This document shows, in pieces, positions 9,969 to 19,952 of a stretch of 64,000 nucleotides of DNA. The notes under the pieces were generated by a model. It was not told where the DNA came from, ran no database searches, and saw only the letters and a program-made list of their open reading frames with translations. The first letter of the stretch is position 1; every line of letters begins with the position of its first letter. Source of the stretch: Nocardia amikacinitolerans NBRC 108937 (GTDB lineage Bacteria; Actinomycetota; Actinomycetes; Mycobacteriales; Mycobacteriaceae); the NCBI RefSeq assembly GCF_001612615.1, contig NZ_BDAU01000083.1:145328-209327 (forward strand). The letters are read 5' to 3'. Both the position numbers and the translations under genes were made by a program.

Positions 9969-10062
9969 CGCCCCGCGCCTGCGACCCGCTAGCGCCCCGC
10001 GCCCGAAATCCTCTAGCGCCCCGCGCCCGAAATCCGCCAGCGCCCCGCGCCCGAAATCCGCT
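9967..10062. repeat. Four tandem copies of a 24-bp GC-rich repeat
   Basis: Four head-to-tail units lie at 9967-9990, 9991-10014, 10015-10038 and 10039-10062. Each opens with AGCGCCCCGCGCC and most continue with CGAAATCC; unit 1 is the most divergent. The array fills the gap between two convergent genes and starts on the upstream gene's stop codon. It looks like a VNTR-type minisatellite and has no spacers. Confidence 0.85.
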
Positions 10063-10071
10063 GGCGCGCCT

Positions 10072-10977
10072 TCACCGCCGGGACGGAAAGTGGCGGATCA
10101 GGCCTTCCTGCACCGTGGTGGCCAGGAGCTCACCGCTGCGCGAGTAGAACCGGCCGGTGGCCAGTCCGCGCGAGCCCGCCGCGACCGGGGACTCGGTGGA
10201 ATACAGCGCCCAGTCGTCGAAGCGGAACGGACGGTGGAACCAGATGGAGTGGTTCACGGTGGCCGCGACGATCCGGTCCAGGCCCCAGGACAGGCCGTGC
10301 GTGGTGATGATCGAGTCGAGCACCGTGGTGTCGGACGAATAGCCGAGCGTGGCGACGTGGATCAGCGGATCGTCGGGTAGCTTGCCGTCGGCGCGCATCC
10401 AGACCCGATTGTGGTTGAGCCGCTCCCCCGTGCCCTTCAGGATCCAGGCCGGGTCGTTGGTGTAGCGCATGTCGATCGGATGCGGCGCGTTGACGAACAT
10501 CTCCAGCTTGTCCTCCAAGCCTTCGAAGCTCTCCTCGACGCGCGGCAGCTGCTCGGGATCCGGCACCTCGGGGTGGGGATGGGCGTGCTCGAGTCCCTTG
10601 CCCCAGTCCTGGAAGGCGGCCAGCATGACGAACAGCTCCTGATCGTCCTGCACCGCGGTGACCGTGCGGTTGGCGAAGGAGCGGCCGTCGCGGTGCCGGT
10701 CCACCCGGTACTCGATCGGCTGCTTCGGATCGCCGCCCCGCACGAAGTGCGCGTTCACGGCGTGCACGGGCCGGTCGCCCACGGTGCGACCGGCCGCCAT
10801 GATCGCCTGGGCGACCAGCTGTCCGCCGAAGGTCCGGCTCCAGACCTTCTCCGGATGGTGACCGACGAAGACGTCGGTGTCCATCTGCTCGAGCTCGAGC
10901 AGACCGAGCAACACATCCAGATCGGACCGCGTCGTCGACCCTTGGGTGCCGACGGGGTCGCTCAGCGAAGCACTCAC
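10072..10977 (-). CDS. tesB: Acyl-CoA thioesterase II
   Basis: A 301-residue double-hotdog thioesterase that hydrolyses acyl-CoA to free fatty acid and CoA in the cytosol. VWSRTFGGQLVAQAIMAAGRT opens the first hotdog. In the second, GYSSDTTVLDS supplies the Asp and Thr and VQEGLIRH the Gln of the catalytic Asp-Gln-Thr set known from E. coli TesB. Start GTG at 10977 is nine bases after GGAGG. The pyk stop codon lies in between, so tesB follows pyk in one operon with tight coupling. An in-frame GTG at 10995 lies inside the end of pyk and is less likely. The pyk-tesB order is the same as in mycobacteria. Confidence 0.93.
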   Translation of the reverse strand: MSASLSDPVGTQGSTTRSDLDVLLGLLELEQMDTDVFVGHHPEKVWSRTFGGQLVAQAIMAAGRTVGDRPVHAVNAHFVRGGDPKQPIEYRVDRHRDGRSFANRTVTAVQDDQELFVMLAAFQDWGKGLEHAHPHPEVPDPEQLPRVEESFEGLEDKLEMFVNAPHPIDMRYTNDPAWILKGTGERLNHNRVWMRADGKLPDDPLIHVATLGYSSDTTVLDSIITTHGLSWGLDRIVAATVNHSIWFHRPFRFDDWALYSTESPVAAGSRGLATGRFYSRSGELLATTVQEGLIRHFPSRR

Positions 10978-10978
10978 T

Positions 10979-12400
<1,422 letters not shown>

Positions 12401-12406
12401 GAGTAG

Positions 12407-12412
12407 AGCCTA
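12407..12412 (-). promoter_or_regulatory. Leaderless -10 element for pyk
   Basis: Read on the minus strand, TAGGCT is followed by six bases and then the GTG at 12400. No Shine-Dalgarno sequence is present, which fits a leaderless pyk mRNA. Confidence 0.5.
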
Positions 12413-12470
12413 GTCCTGCTGAGTGGTACGGGCCCGTCGCGGCCTCGATGAAGAATTGGTGAACTGGTCC

Positions 12471-13139
12471 TCACCTGGCCACGTGCCGGGAAAGGCGCGT
12501 CTCGAGGCGAGTCTGACCGAAGCCGAGGATCAGGCAGATGACCCAGTAGTACAGCGCGGCAACCCCGTAGAGGGCGAAGAAGTCGAAGGTCGGCGCGGCC
12601 GCGAGCTGGGCGGTGCGCAGCAGTTCGGTGACCAGGATGGTCGAGGCCAGCGAGGTGTCCTTGACCAGCGAGATGAGCGTGTTCGACAACGGCGGCACCG
12701 CGATGCGCGCGGCCTGCGGCAGGATGATCAGCCGCAGCATCATCGGATACGACATGCCGAGCGCCTGCGCCGCCTCCCACTGGCCGTGCGCCACCGACAG
12801 GATCGCGGCGCGCACCACCTCGGCCGCGTAACCGCCGACGTTCAGGCTGAACGCGATCACCGCCGCAGGGAACGGATCGATGACTATGTCGAACTGCGGC
12901 AGCGCGTAGAACACGATGAACAGCTGCACCAGCAGCGGCGTGCCGCGGATGATCGAGATGTAGAACCGCGCGGGCCCGGAAAGCAGCCAGGTCGGCGACA
13001 TCCGCGCCAGCGCGACGAACAGCGCGAGCACCAAACCGATCGCGAAGCTGATCGCGGTGAGCGGGATGGTCTTGGTGACGGTGGCCTCGAGCATCGGCCA
13101 CAAGTTGCGCCAGATCAGCTCCCGAGTCGCGGCGTCCAC
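12471..13139 (-). CDS. Polar amino-acid ABC transporter permease (HisM/GlnP type)
   Basis: A 222-residue inner-membrane permease with about five hydrophobic segments. It carries the EAA loop (GQWEAAQALGMSYPMMLRL) that docks the ATPase, plus the family text IRGTPLLVQLF and NVGGYAAEVVRAAI. The start GTG is six bases after the stop of the binding-protein gene, so the two form a transcription unit. Substrate is inferred from the binding protein: a polar amino acid, possibly cystine. No ATPase gene follows, since pyk begins 70 bases downstream; the pair must borrow an ATPase from elsewhere. Confidence 0.9.
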   Translation of the reverse strand: MDAATRELIWRNLWPMLEATVTKTIPLTAISFAIGLVLALFVALARMSPTWLLSGPARFYISIIRGTPLLVQLFIVFYALPQFDIVIDPFPAAVIAFSLNVGGYAAEVVRAAILSVAHGQWEAAQALGMSYPMMLRLIILPQAARIAVPPLSNTLISLVKDTSLASTILVTELLRTAQLAAAPTFDFFALYGVAALYYWVICLILGFGQTRLETRLSRHVAR

Positions 13140-13145
13140 GGGCGG

Positions 13146-13901
13146 TTACTTGCTGACGTCGACGCCGAAGTACTTGTCCGAGATCTGCGCCAGCCTGCCC
13201 TCGGCGCGCAGCTCGTCCAGCGCGCGGTTCACCTCGGCGATCAGCGGGTCGCCCTTGCGGGCTGCGAAACCCATCGTGCTGGTCTCGCCGGTCTGCGCGG
13301 CGATCTTCACCGACTTGTCGCCGGAGGTCTTGGTGTACTCGTTGAACACCAGGTTGTCGTTGACGGTGCAGTCGACGCGGCCGTTCTTCAGCAGCTGGAT
13401 GGCCTGCACCCAGCCCTCGACGGCCTCCACCTTCGCGCCCGCGCCCGCGGCGACCGCGCTCCAGTTGCTGGTGGCCGACTGGGCGGAGGTCTTGCCCGCG
13501 AGGTCGGCGAGCGAGGTGATGGCGTTGTTGTCGGCGCGGGTGACGATGACGCCCTCGGAGGTCGTGTACGGCTGGGAGAGCTCGTACTTGTTCTTGCGCT
13601 CGTCGGTGATCGAGACCTGGTTGGCGACCAGATCGAAGCGCTTGGACTCCAAGCCCGCGAAGATCGCGTCCCACGGGGTCTGCACGAATTCGACCTTGCG
13701 GCCGAGCTTGTCGGCCACGGCGCGGACCACGTCGACGTCGTAGCCGGTGAGCGCGCCGTCGGAGCCCTGGTAGCTGAACGGCGAGTAGGTGCCCTCGGTG
13801 CCGACCTTCAGCACGTTCGGGTCGTCGCCGCTGCCGCAGGCGGTGAGGCCGGTGGCGGCGACGATGGCGAGCATGGCGGCGGCGAACAGCTTGCGACGCA
13901 C
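13146..13901 (-). CDS. Amino-acid ABC transporter substrate-binding lipoprotein (cystine-binding-like)
   Basis: A 251-residue family 3 solute-binding protein. The signal peptide ends in a lipobox with lipidated Cys22 (LTAC). The mature part shows LKVGTEGTYSPFSYQ, TGYDVDVVRAVADKLG, FDLVANQVSIT and KYELSQPYTTSEGVIV, which read like FliY/TcyA cystine binders. Start GTG at 13901 follows GGAGAGAGGG and gives a normal signal peptide; a longer in-frame start at 13958 would place basic, Cys-containing text before it. It is followed by its permease. Confidence 0.88.
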   Translation of the reverse strand: MRRKLFAAAMLAIVAATGLTACGSGDDPNVLKVGTEGTYSPFSYQGSDGALTGYDVDVVRAVADKLGRKVEFVQTPWDAIFAGLESKRFDLVANQVSITDERKNKYELSQPYTTSEGVIVTRADNNAITSLADLAGKTSAQSATSNWSAVAAGAGAKVEAVEGWVQAIQLLKNGRVDCTVNDNLVFNEYTKTSGDKSVKIAAQTGETSTMGFAARKGDPLIAEVNRALDELRAEGRLAQISDKYFGVDVSK

Positions 13902-14030
13902 GAAATCCCTCTCTCCGGTGCGTGGAGGCCCCACACACGACACACAGATCCGGCCCAAGTTACGCCCGTTGCGGGCCGTTGCACAGTATTTCGCTCACCG
14001 TGCGCGAAAGGCCGCATCACGGAAACACGA

Positions 14031-14057
14031 AGGGCGCCGCCTGCTCGGCGACGCCCT
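14031..14057 (-). terminator. Hairpin terminator after the TM2 gene
   Basis: An 11-bp stem (AGGGCGCCGCC against GGCGACGCCCT, one G-U pair) with a 5-base loop lies 13 bases past the TM2-protein stop on the minus strand. There is no U tract, which is common for actinobacterial terminators. Confidence 0.6.
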
Positions 14058-14069
14058 CTCGGATGGCGA

Positions 14070-14528
14070 TCAGTCCCGCAGGGGTCGCCCGTTGGCGTCG
14101 GGCACCTTGCCGGTGAGGATCATGATCCCGTCGATGAGCGACCAGATACCGCAACCACCGCAGGTGACGATCTGCAGGATGCCGATGGTCGTGTAGCCCA
14201 GGTAGAAGCGGCCGATGCCCAGGGTGCCGACCAGCAGCTGCAGGATGCCCGCGATCATCTTCTGCTTGTCGGAGAACGGCACGCCCATCATGTCACGGCC
14301 GTACGGGGCCTCCGGGTCGGCCGGGTTGTAGCCCTGCGGCTGCGGCTGTCCGTACGGCGCGGCGGGCGGGTAGCCACCGGGCTGCTGGCCGAACTGCTGC
14401 TGACCGTACGGGTCGACGGGCTGGCCGTACTGCTGGCCAGAAGCGTCCTTGTTCAGGTCCGGTCCGGTACCGGGCGGGCCGTACTGCGGGCCGCCGAAGC
14501 CCTGGTTGTTCTGGTAAGGGTCGGTCAC
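14070..14528 (-). CDS. TM2-domain membrane protein
   Basis: A 152-residue protein. Residues 1-80 are rich in Gly, Pro, Gln and Tyr (repeated YGQ and PYGQ), a disordered cytosolic tail. Residues 85-145 form the TM2 domain: two hydrophobic helices joined by a short turn, with GTLGIGRFYLGYTTIGILQIVT and GIWSLIDGIMIL. The role of TM2 proteins in bacteria is not known. The start GTG lies six bases after GAGGAGG; an overlapping ATG at 14532 is in another frame that gives no TM2 domain. It lies downstream of lgt, matching from memory the Rv1614-Rv1615 arrangement. Confidence 0.82.
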   Translation of the reverse strand: MTDPYQNNQGFGGPQYGPPGTGPDLNKDASGQQYGQPVDPYGQQQFGQQPGGYPPAAPYGQPQPQGYNPADPEAPYGRDMMGVPFSDKQKMIAGILQLLVGTLGIGRFYLGYTTIGILQIVTCGGCGIWSLIDGIMILTGKVPDANGRPLRD

Positions 14529-14659
14529 TCATGTCCTCCTCATCAAGTGGGCACCCATTACTGGCCCCCGATTTCCACGATCGCCTCGAACACGCCCGCG
14601 ACGATCACCGGTCATTCTTGCCGGAATCGACCGATTTTGTCGCATCGGCGCCCATCGGG

Positions 14660-14696
14660 CACGGGGTCCGAGGAAATGAATTCCTCGGACCCCGTG
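14660..14696 (-). terminator. Perfect 16-bp hairpin downstream of lgt
   Basis: The arms CACGGGGTCCGAGGAA and TTCCTCGGACCCCGTG are perfectly complementary around a 5-base loop, about 60 bases past the lgt stop on the minus strand. It is a U-less intrinsic terminator candidate. The rest of the 226-base gap between lgt and the TM2 gene shows nothing else. Confidence 0.72.
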
Positions 14697-14754
14697 TGGT
14701 TATCGCGCCCTATGGTGAATGTGTTGCCTACGCCGTCGATTTCGCGGGGCGTGC

Positions 14755-15873
14755 TTACTTGCCGTTGTCGGCGGTGGACTTCTCGCCTGCACCCATGCCG
14801 GACTTCGCTTTCTCGTCGCTCGTCTGCGGCGAGTCGTCCGCCTCAGCGGATTCCTCAGCCGCGGCAGGCTTCTCGGCCGCGCTCGGCGAGTCGCCGGCCG
14901 CCGAGCCCGCCTCGCCCGCGGCGTCCTTGTCCAGCGCCACACCGCTCGCCGACGCGGCGCCCGCCGCACGCAACGCGCCGATCTGCCACGGCCACGGTCG
15001 GTTCATCGCGCCGGGTTGCAGCTGATCCGCGGTCTCGCGTCCCTTGGTGGCGAACACGAAATAGGCGATGGCCGCGAGGAAGACGAGCGCCGAGGTGAAC
15101 GAGTTGATGCGGATGCCCGCGATCTCGGTGGCCACGTCGTCGCGCATCAGCTCGACGAAGAATCGGCCGAAGCTGTATCCCGCGACGTAGAGCGCGAACA
15201 GTCGCCCGTGGCCGATCCGCCAGCGCTTGTCGATCTGCACGAGCAGCACCACGATCAGCACGTTCCACAGCAGCTCGTAGAGGAACGTCGGGTGCACGAT
15301 CTTCTCGACCACGCCGTTGGAGACGCCGTTCATCGGGTCGGGATCGCCGTTGGCGTCGAACCTCGGGTAGATCTCCAGACCCCATGGCACGGTCGTCTCG
15401 CGGCCGTAGAGCTCCTGGTTGAAGTAGTTGCCGAGGCGGCCGATGGCCTGGGCGAGCAGGATCGGCGGCGCGATGGCGTCGCCGAACGCGGGCAGCGGGA
15501 TGCGGTACACCCGGCAGCCGATCCAGGCGCCTACGCCGCCGAGGAACACCGCGCCCCAGATGCCGAGGCCGCCCTGCCAGATGTAGAGCGCCTCGATCGG
15601 GTTGCCGCCCGCGCCGAAGTACTTCTGCCAGTCCGTCGCCACGTGGTAGAGGCGCCCGCCGACCAGACCGAACGGCACCGCGAACATGGCGACGTCGAGC
15701 ACCGTGCCCGGCTGACCGCCGCGCTCCTGCCAGCGCCGCTCGCCCCACCAGATGGCGACGACGATGCCGAGGATGATGCACAGGGCGTAGGCCCGTAACG
15801 GGATCGGCCCGAGTTGCCACACGCCCTGCGGGGGGCTGGGAATGTAGGCCAGCACATCGCTTCGTAAGGTCAC
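14755..15873 (-). CDS. lgt: Prolipoprotein diacylglyceryl transferase with long C-terminal tail
   Basis: A 372-residue polytopic enzyme that moves diacylglycerol from phosphatidylglycerol to the lipobox cysteine of prolipoproteins at the outer face of the membrane. It has about seven hydrophobic segments. The signature GRLGNYFNQELYG is complete, and HPTFLYELLWN and GHGRLFALY are present. After about residue 265 comes an Ala/Glu/Asp/Ser-rich tail of roughly 100 residues absent from the E. coli enzyme. Start GTG at 15873 was chosen because a TANNNT hexamer ends seven bases before it; GTG at 15882 is the alternative. It follows trpA, as in mycobacteria, and several lipoproteins in this window are its likely substrates. 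Confidence 0.94.
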   Translation of the reverse strand: MTLRSDVLAYIPSPPQGVWQLGPIPLRAYALCIILGIVVAIWWGERRWQERGGQPGTVLDVAMFAVPFGLVGGRLYHVATDWQKYFGAGGNPIEALYIWQGGLGIWGAVFLGGVGAWIGCRVYRIPLPAFGDAIAPPILLAQAIGRLGNYFNQELYGRETTVPWGLEIYPRFDANGDPDPMNGVSNGVVEKIVHPTFLYELLWNVLIVVLLVQIDKRWRIGHGRLFALYVAGYSFGRFFVELMRDDVATEIAGIRINSFTSALVFLAAIAYFVFATKGRETADQLQPGAMNRPWPWQIGALRAAGAASASGVALDKDAAGEAGSAAGDSPSAAEKPAAAEESAEADDSPQTSDEKAKSGMGAGEKSTADNGK

Positions 15874-15880
15874 GGTGGCC

Positions 15881-15886
15881 ACCGTA
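15881..15886 (-). promoter_or_regulatory. Leaderless -10 element for lgt
   Basis: On the minus strand TACGGT is followed by seven bases and then GTG at 15873. The element overlaps the alternative GTG start at 15882, so only one of the two can be used. Confidence 0.42.
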
Positions 15887-15964
15887 GTCGAGGACGCGCG
15901 GAGTGCACGATCCGGCGGTGCGCGCGCCGTAGCTCCGGCCGGTCCGAGGGGCTTCGCCCGACGC

Positions 15965-16765
15965 CTACGAGGCGACGGTCGCCGAGCGCACGCCCTCGGC
16001 GAGTTCGCGCGTCAGCGCGCGTACCGCGTCCAGCCCCTCGCCCGCCGCCGTGACCAGCGCCGAACCCACGATCACGCCGTCGGCGTAGCTCGCGATCTCG
16101 GCGGCCTGCGCGCCGTTGCGGACGCCGAGGCCGACGCCGATCGGGATGTCGGAGTGGGCGCGGACGCGGGCGCACAGCGCGGGCGCCGCGGAGGACACCA
16201 CGTCGCGCGCGCCGGTGACGCCCATGGTCGAGGACGCGTAGATGAAACCGCGGCTCGCCTCGAGCGTCTTCACCAGTCGCTCCTCGGTGGAGGACGGCGC
16301 GACCAGGAAGATACGGTCCAGATCGTGCGCGGCCGAGGCGACGAACCAGTCGTCGGCCTCCTCCGGGATGAGGTTCGGGGTGATGAGACCCGAGCCGCCC
16401 GCCGCGGCCAGATCGCGCGCGAAACGGTCGACGCCGTACTTGAGCACCGGGTTCCAGTAGGTCATCACCACGGCCTTGCCGCCCGCCTGGGCGATCGACT
16501 CGACCACCGTGAACACGTCGCGCACCCGCACGCCGCCGCGCAGCGCCTGCTCGGCGGCGGCCTGGATGGTCGGGCCGTCCATCACCGGGTCGGAGTAGGC
16601 GACGCCGACTTCGATGATGTCGCAACCGGATTCGACCATCGCGCGGCACGCGTCGATGGAACCGGCCAGGTCCGGGTAGCCCGCGGGCAGGTAGCCGATC
16701 AGCGCGGCCCGGTTCTCCGCGCGCGCCGCGGCGAAGGTGTTGGCCAGACGGGACTGCTGACTCAC
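15965..16765 (-). CDS. trpA: Tryptophan synthase alpha subunit
   Basis: A 266-residue TIM barrel that cleaves indole-3-glycerol phosphate to indole and glyceraldehyde 3-phosphate and channels indole to TrpB. The catalytic Glu is in IIEVGVAYSDP and the catalytic Asp in the same motif; the phosphate-binding GVGLGVRNGAQ is present. The start GTG shares four bases with the trpB stop (GTGA), so the subunits are translationally coupled at equal dose. A much longer open frame upstream runs through trpB in the wrong frame and is not coding. Confidence 0.96.
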   Translation of the reverse strand: MSQQSRLANTFAAARAENRAALIGYLPAGYPDLAGSIDACRAMVESGCDIIEVGVAYSDPVMDGPTIQAAAEQALRGGVRVRDVFTVVESIAQAGGKAVVMTYWNPVLKYGVDRFARDLAAAGGSGLITPNLIPEEADDWFVASAAHDLDRIFLVAPSSTEERLVKTLEASRGFIYASSTMGVTGARDVVSSAAPALCARVRAHSDIPIGVGLGVRNGAQAAEIASYADGVIVGSALVTAAGEGLDAVRALTRELAEGVRSATVAS

Positions 16766-18024
16766 GACTCGGTCTCCTGCGGTGCGTCGAACAGCCCGAA
16801 CCAGCGGGCCGCGGTGTCCATGTCCTTGTCGCCGCGGCCGGACAGGTTGACCAGGATGATCGCGCCGGGGCCGAGCTCCTTGCCGAGCTTCAGCGCGCCC
16901 GCGACGGCGTGCGCGGACTCGATCGCCGGGATGATGCCCTCGCTGCGGCTGAGCAGCAGCAGCGCGTCCATCGCCTCGGTGTCGGTGATGGGCTGGTATT
17001 CGGCGCGGCCGATGTCCTTGAGGTAGGCGTGCTCGGGGCCGACGCCCGGGTAGTCCAATCCCGCGGAGATGGAATGGGATTCGATGGTCTGGCCGTCCTC
17101 GTCCTGCAGCAGGTACGAGTAGGCGCCCTGGAACGCGCCCGGCGTTCCGCCGGTGAAGGTCGCGGCGTGCCTTCCGGTGTCGACGCCGTCGCCCGCCGCC
17201 TCGTAGCCGATCAGCCGGACGCTCGGATCGTCGAGGAAGGGGTGGAAGATGCCGATCGCGTTGGAGCCGCCGCCGACGCACGCGGTCACCGCGTCGGGCA
17301 GCCTGCCGGTCAGGTCCTGCACCTGCTGGCGCGCCTCGAGGCCGACGACGCGCTGGAGATCGCGCACCATGAGCGGGAACGGGTGCGGGCCCGCGGCAGT
17401 GCCGAAGCAGTAGTAGGTCTGCTCGGCGTTGGTGACCCAGTCGCGCAGCGCCTCGTTGATGGCGTCCTTGAGCGTCTGCGAACCGGTCGTCACCGAGATC
17501 ACCTCGGCGCCGAGCAGCCGCATCCGCGCCACGTTCAGCGCCTGGCGGGCGGTGTCCACCGCGCCCATGTAGATGACGCAGTCCAAACCGAGCAGCGCGC
17601 ACGCGGTGGCGGTGGCGACGCCGTGCTGGCCCGCCCCGGTCTCCGCGATGACGCGGGTCTTGCCCATCCGCTTGGCGAGCAGCGCCTGGCCGAGCACGTT
17701 GTTGATCTTGTGCGAGCCGGTGTGATTCAGATCCTCGCGCTTGAGCAGGATGCGCGCCCCGCCCGCGTGCTCGGCGAGCCGCTTGCACTCGAACACCGGC
17801 GAAGGACGGCCGGTGTAATCGCGCTGCAGGCGGTCCAGCTCGTCGAGGAAGGTGTGGTCGGCGCGGCACTTCTCGTACTCGGCGGTGACCTCCTCGATCA
17901 CCGCCATCAGCGCCTCTGGCACGTGCCTGCCGCCGTAGACGCCGAAGTGGCCGCCGAGATCCGGTTCGTGCGAGCTCGGGTGCGCGACGCCCGCGCTGGC
18001 CTGGGGTAGTCCGTGCACCGCCAT
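16762..18024 (-). CDS. trpB: Tryptophan synthase beta subunit
   Basis: A 420-residue PLP enzyme that condenses indole with serine. The PLP-binding lysine is in NHTGSHKINNVLGQ, the phosphate cup is the glycine-rich ACVGGGSNAIG, and the catalytic Glu is in AETGAGQHGVATA. It is the long-form TrpB usual for actinobacteria. ATG at 18024 overlaps the trpC stop (TGATG). GTG at 18027 is an equally coupled alternative adding one residue. It lies between trpC and trpA. Confidence 0.97.
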   Translation of the reverse strand: MAVHGLPQASAGVAHPSSHEPDLGGHFGVYGGRHVPEALMAVIEEVTAEYEKCRADHTFLDELDRLQRDYTGRPSPVFECKRLAEHAGGARILLKREDLNHTGSHKINNVLGQALLAKRMGKTRVIAETGAGQHGVATATACALLGLDCVIYMGAVDTARQALNVARMRLLGAEVISVTTGSQTLKDAINEALRDWVTNAEQTYYCFGTAAGPHPFPLMVRDLQRVVGLEARQQVQDLTGRLPDAVTACVGGGSNAIGIFHPFLDDPSVRLIGYEAAGDGVDTGRHAATFTGGTPGAFQGAYSYLLQDEDGQTIESHSISAGLDYPGVGPEHAYLKDIGRAEYQPITDTEAMDALLLLSRSEGIIPAIESAHAVAGALKLGKELGPGAIILVNLSGRGDKDMDTAARWFGLFDAPQETES

Positions 18025-18842
18025 CACCGGCCCCGCCGGGCCGGCTTGGGGCAGGACGGGTGGGTGCCCGCGGTCACCAGCTCGGACACTGCCGCGCGCG
18101 GGTCGCCGCTGGTCACCAGGCCCTCGCCGACGAGGACGGCGTCCGCGCCCGCGCCCGCGTAGGCCAGCAGGTCGGCGGTGCCGCGGATGCCGGACTCGGC
18201 GATACGGATGACCTCGGTGGGCAGGCCGGGCGCGATGCGGGCGAACACGTCCCGATCCACCTCGAGCGTCTTGAGGTTGCGGGCGTTCACGCCGATCACC
18301 GACGCGCCCGCGGTGAGCGCGCGGTCGGCCTCTTCCTCGGTGTGCACCTCGACGAGCGCGGTCATGCCGAGCGATTCGGTGCGATCGATGAGCGAGGAGA
18401 GCACGTCCTGCTCGAGCGCCGCGACGATCAGCAGGATGACGTCGGCGCCGTGCGCGCGCGCCTCGTGGATCTGGTAGGGACCGACCACGAAATCCTTGCG
18501 CAGGATCGGGATGTTCACGGTGGCGCGCACCGCGTCCAGGTCGTCGAGCGAGCCGCCGAAACGGCGTCCCTCGGTGAGCACGCTGATGACGCGGGCGCCG
18601 CCGTCCTCGTAGGCCTTGGCCAGGCTCGCGGGGTCCGGGATGTCGGCCAGCGGTCCCTTGGACGGGCTCGCCCGCTTGACCTCGGCGATGACGCCGATGC
18701 CGTCTTCGAGGAGTGCGGCGCGCGCGTCCAGCGGGGCGGGCGCGGCGGCGGCTGCGGCCTTGATGGCGGGGAAGTCCAAAAGGGCTTCCCGAGCGGCCAC
18801 ATCCGCGCGGACCCCGTCGAGAATCGAGTCGAGTACCGTCAT
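18024..18842 (-). CDS. trpC: Indole-3-glycerol-phosphate synthase
   Basis: A 272-residue TIM barrel that closes the indole ring of CdRP. The catalytic Lys is in AEVKRASPSKG, the second Lys in PILRKDFVV, and Glu in ALVEVHTEEE and RIAESGI. It is monofunctional: no TrpF domain is fused, and no trpF gene is in the cluster. ATG at 18842 follows AAAGGA at about 11 bases. A 183-base spacer separates it from the upstream membrane-protein gene and holds only a weak GCCTG/CAGGC hairpin, so a separate promoter is possible. Confidence 0.95.
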   Translation of the reverse strand: MTVLDSILDGVRADVAAREALLDFPAIKAAAAAAPAPLDARAALLEDGIGVIAEVKRASPSKGPLADIPDPASLAKAYEDGGARVISVLTEGRRFGGSLDDLDAVRATVNIPILRKDFVVGPYQIHEARAHGADVILLIVAALEQDVLSSLIDRTESLGMTALVEVHTEEEADRALTAGASVIGVNARNLKTLEVDRDVFARIAPGLPTEVIRIAESGIRGTADLLAYAGAGADAVLVGEGLVTSGDPRAAVSELVTAGTHPSCPKPARRGR

Positions 18843-19025
18843 CTGGCTCGAATCCTTTCTGGGGAGACGGACTTGCTGCCTGAGAATCCCCCCAGGCGCT
18901 GTCTCACCGATGCTGACAAAGAATAAATGGCTGTACCTCTTGTCTCCGCGCCGGGGTTCGGCTCCGCGCGCCGTCGATGGTCGCGGCGGGGAGTCGACCC
19001 GCGGGGCGGGGCGTGGGCGGTCACG

Positions 19026-19952
19026 TCAGCCCGCACCGCCGTCCACTGTGCGGCGGGGGGAATCGAGCTCCGCGTTCCGGCGCGAGTCGGAGGCGGCGTC
19101 TCGAAGTGAATCGGTTTCGGTGTCCGTTGGCGCAACAGAACTGGCGTCCCGGCGCGAATCGGAGCCGACGCCCGGGCGTGATTCGGACGCAGCGTTGCCA
19201 TCCGGTTCGGCGGACTCGGTGTGGCCCGCCGTGCCGCGTGACGCCGTTCCCGGCAGCGCGGTGTCGGTGTCCTCGGTCGGGTCGGTGCCCGCGTCCAGCG
19301 CGTCCCACAGCACCCGCTCGGAGAGTTGCCCGGAGTTGTCGGCGGCGCGGCGCTTGGTCACCTCTTCGGTGGCGGCCTCGCGGCGGACCACCGGGCTCTC
19401 GTATTTGCCGGAGAGCCTGCCCGATTCTCGCGGCATCCTGGCGAGCAGGACTCCGGCGGCGAACGCGGCGAACGCGGCGACCAACGTGAGCACCGCGGGC
19501 AACGGCGCGGTGGTCACCTCGGTGACGGTGGCGCGGCCGGGCAGTTCGGCCAGCGCGGCGGCACGCTCCGCGGTCGCGCCCTGACCAGTGAGCAACGCGA
19601 AGGCTGGCACGGCGGTCACCGCGGCGACGAGCGCGACCAGCACGCCGACCATCCGGCGCAGCCACCCTTTCGTGGCGAGCAGCGCGGCGATAGCCGCCAG
19701 CAGCACCAGCGCCAGCGGCGTGAGCGCGCCGAACCAGACGCTGCCGTTCAGCTCGTCGGTGCGCGGTTCGGTGAGCCCGTCCGAGGACGAGACCGTCACC
19801 CAGGTCAACCGCGACGAGCCCCACATCAGTGCCGCGGCCAGCGCCAGCAACACGATCGCCCCGATCGGATACTTGCGGCCCGTCGGGGTCTCGCCGGATT
19901 CGACTGCCTCGGCCGAGGCGCCGGGATCTCGGTCCGGTTCCGCGCTCGTCAT
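19026..19952 (-). CDS. Trp-operon-associated membrane protein (TIGR02234 family)
   Basis: A 308-residue protein with a cytosolic N-terminus and four hydrophobic segments (about 29-48, 75-92, 98-120 and 150-170), then a long Ser/Arg/Asp-rich tail (about 180-308) with degenerate SDSRRDA repeats. It matches by position and topology the actinobacterial family placed between trpE and trpC; the function is unknown. ATG overlaps the trpE stop by four bases (ATGA), so it is translated with TrpE. The tail looks disordered and is probably variable between strains. Confidence 0.82.
   Translation of the reverse strand: MTSAEPDRDPGASAEAVESGETPTGRKYPIGAIVLLALAAALMWGSSRLTWVTVSSSDGLTEPRTDELNGSVWFGALTPLALVLLAAIAALLATKGWLRRMVGVLVALVAAVTAVPAFALLTGQGATAERAAALAELPGRATVTEVTTAPLPAVLTLVAAFAAFAAGVLLARMPRESGRLSGKYESPVVRREAATEEVTKRRAADNSGQLSERVLWDALDAGTDPTEDTDTALPGTASRGTAGHTESAEPDGNAASESRPGVGSDSRRDASSVAPTDTETDSLRDAASDSRRNAELDSPRRTVDGGAG

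Noticed and set aside
9967..10062. CRISPR array
   Set aside because: The 24-bp units are directly adjacent with no spacers, and no cas gene is in the window.
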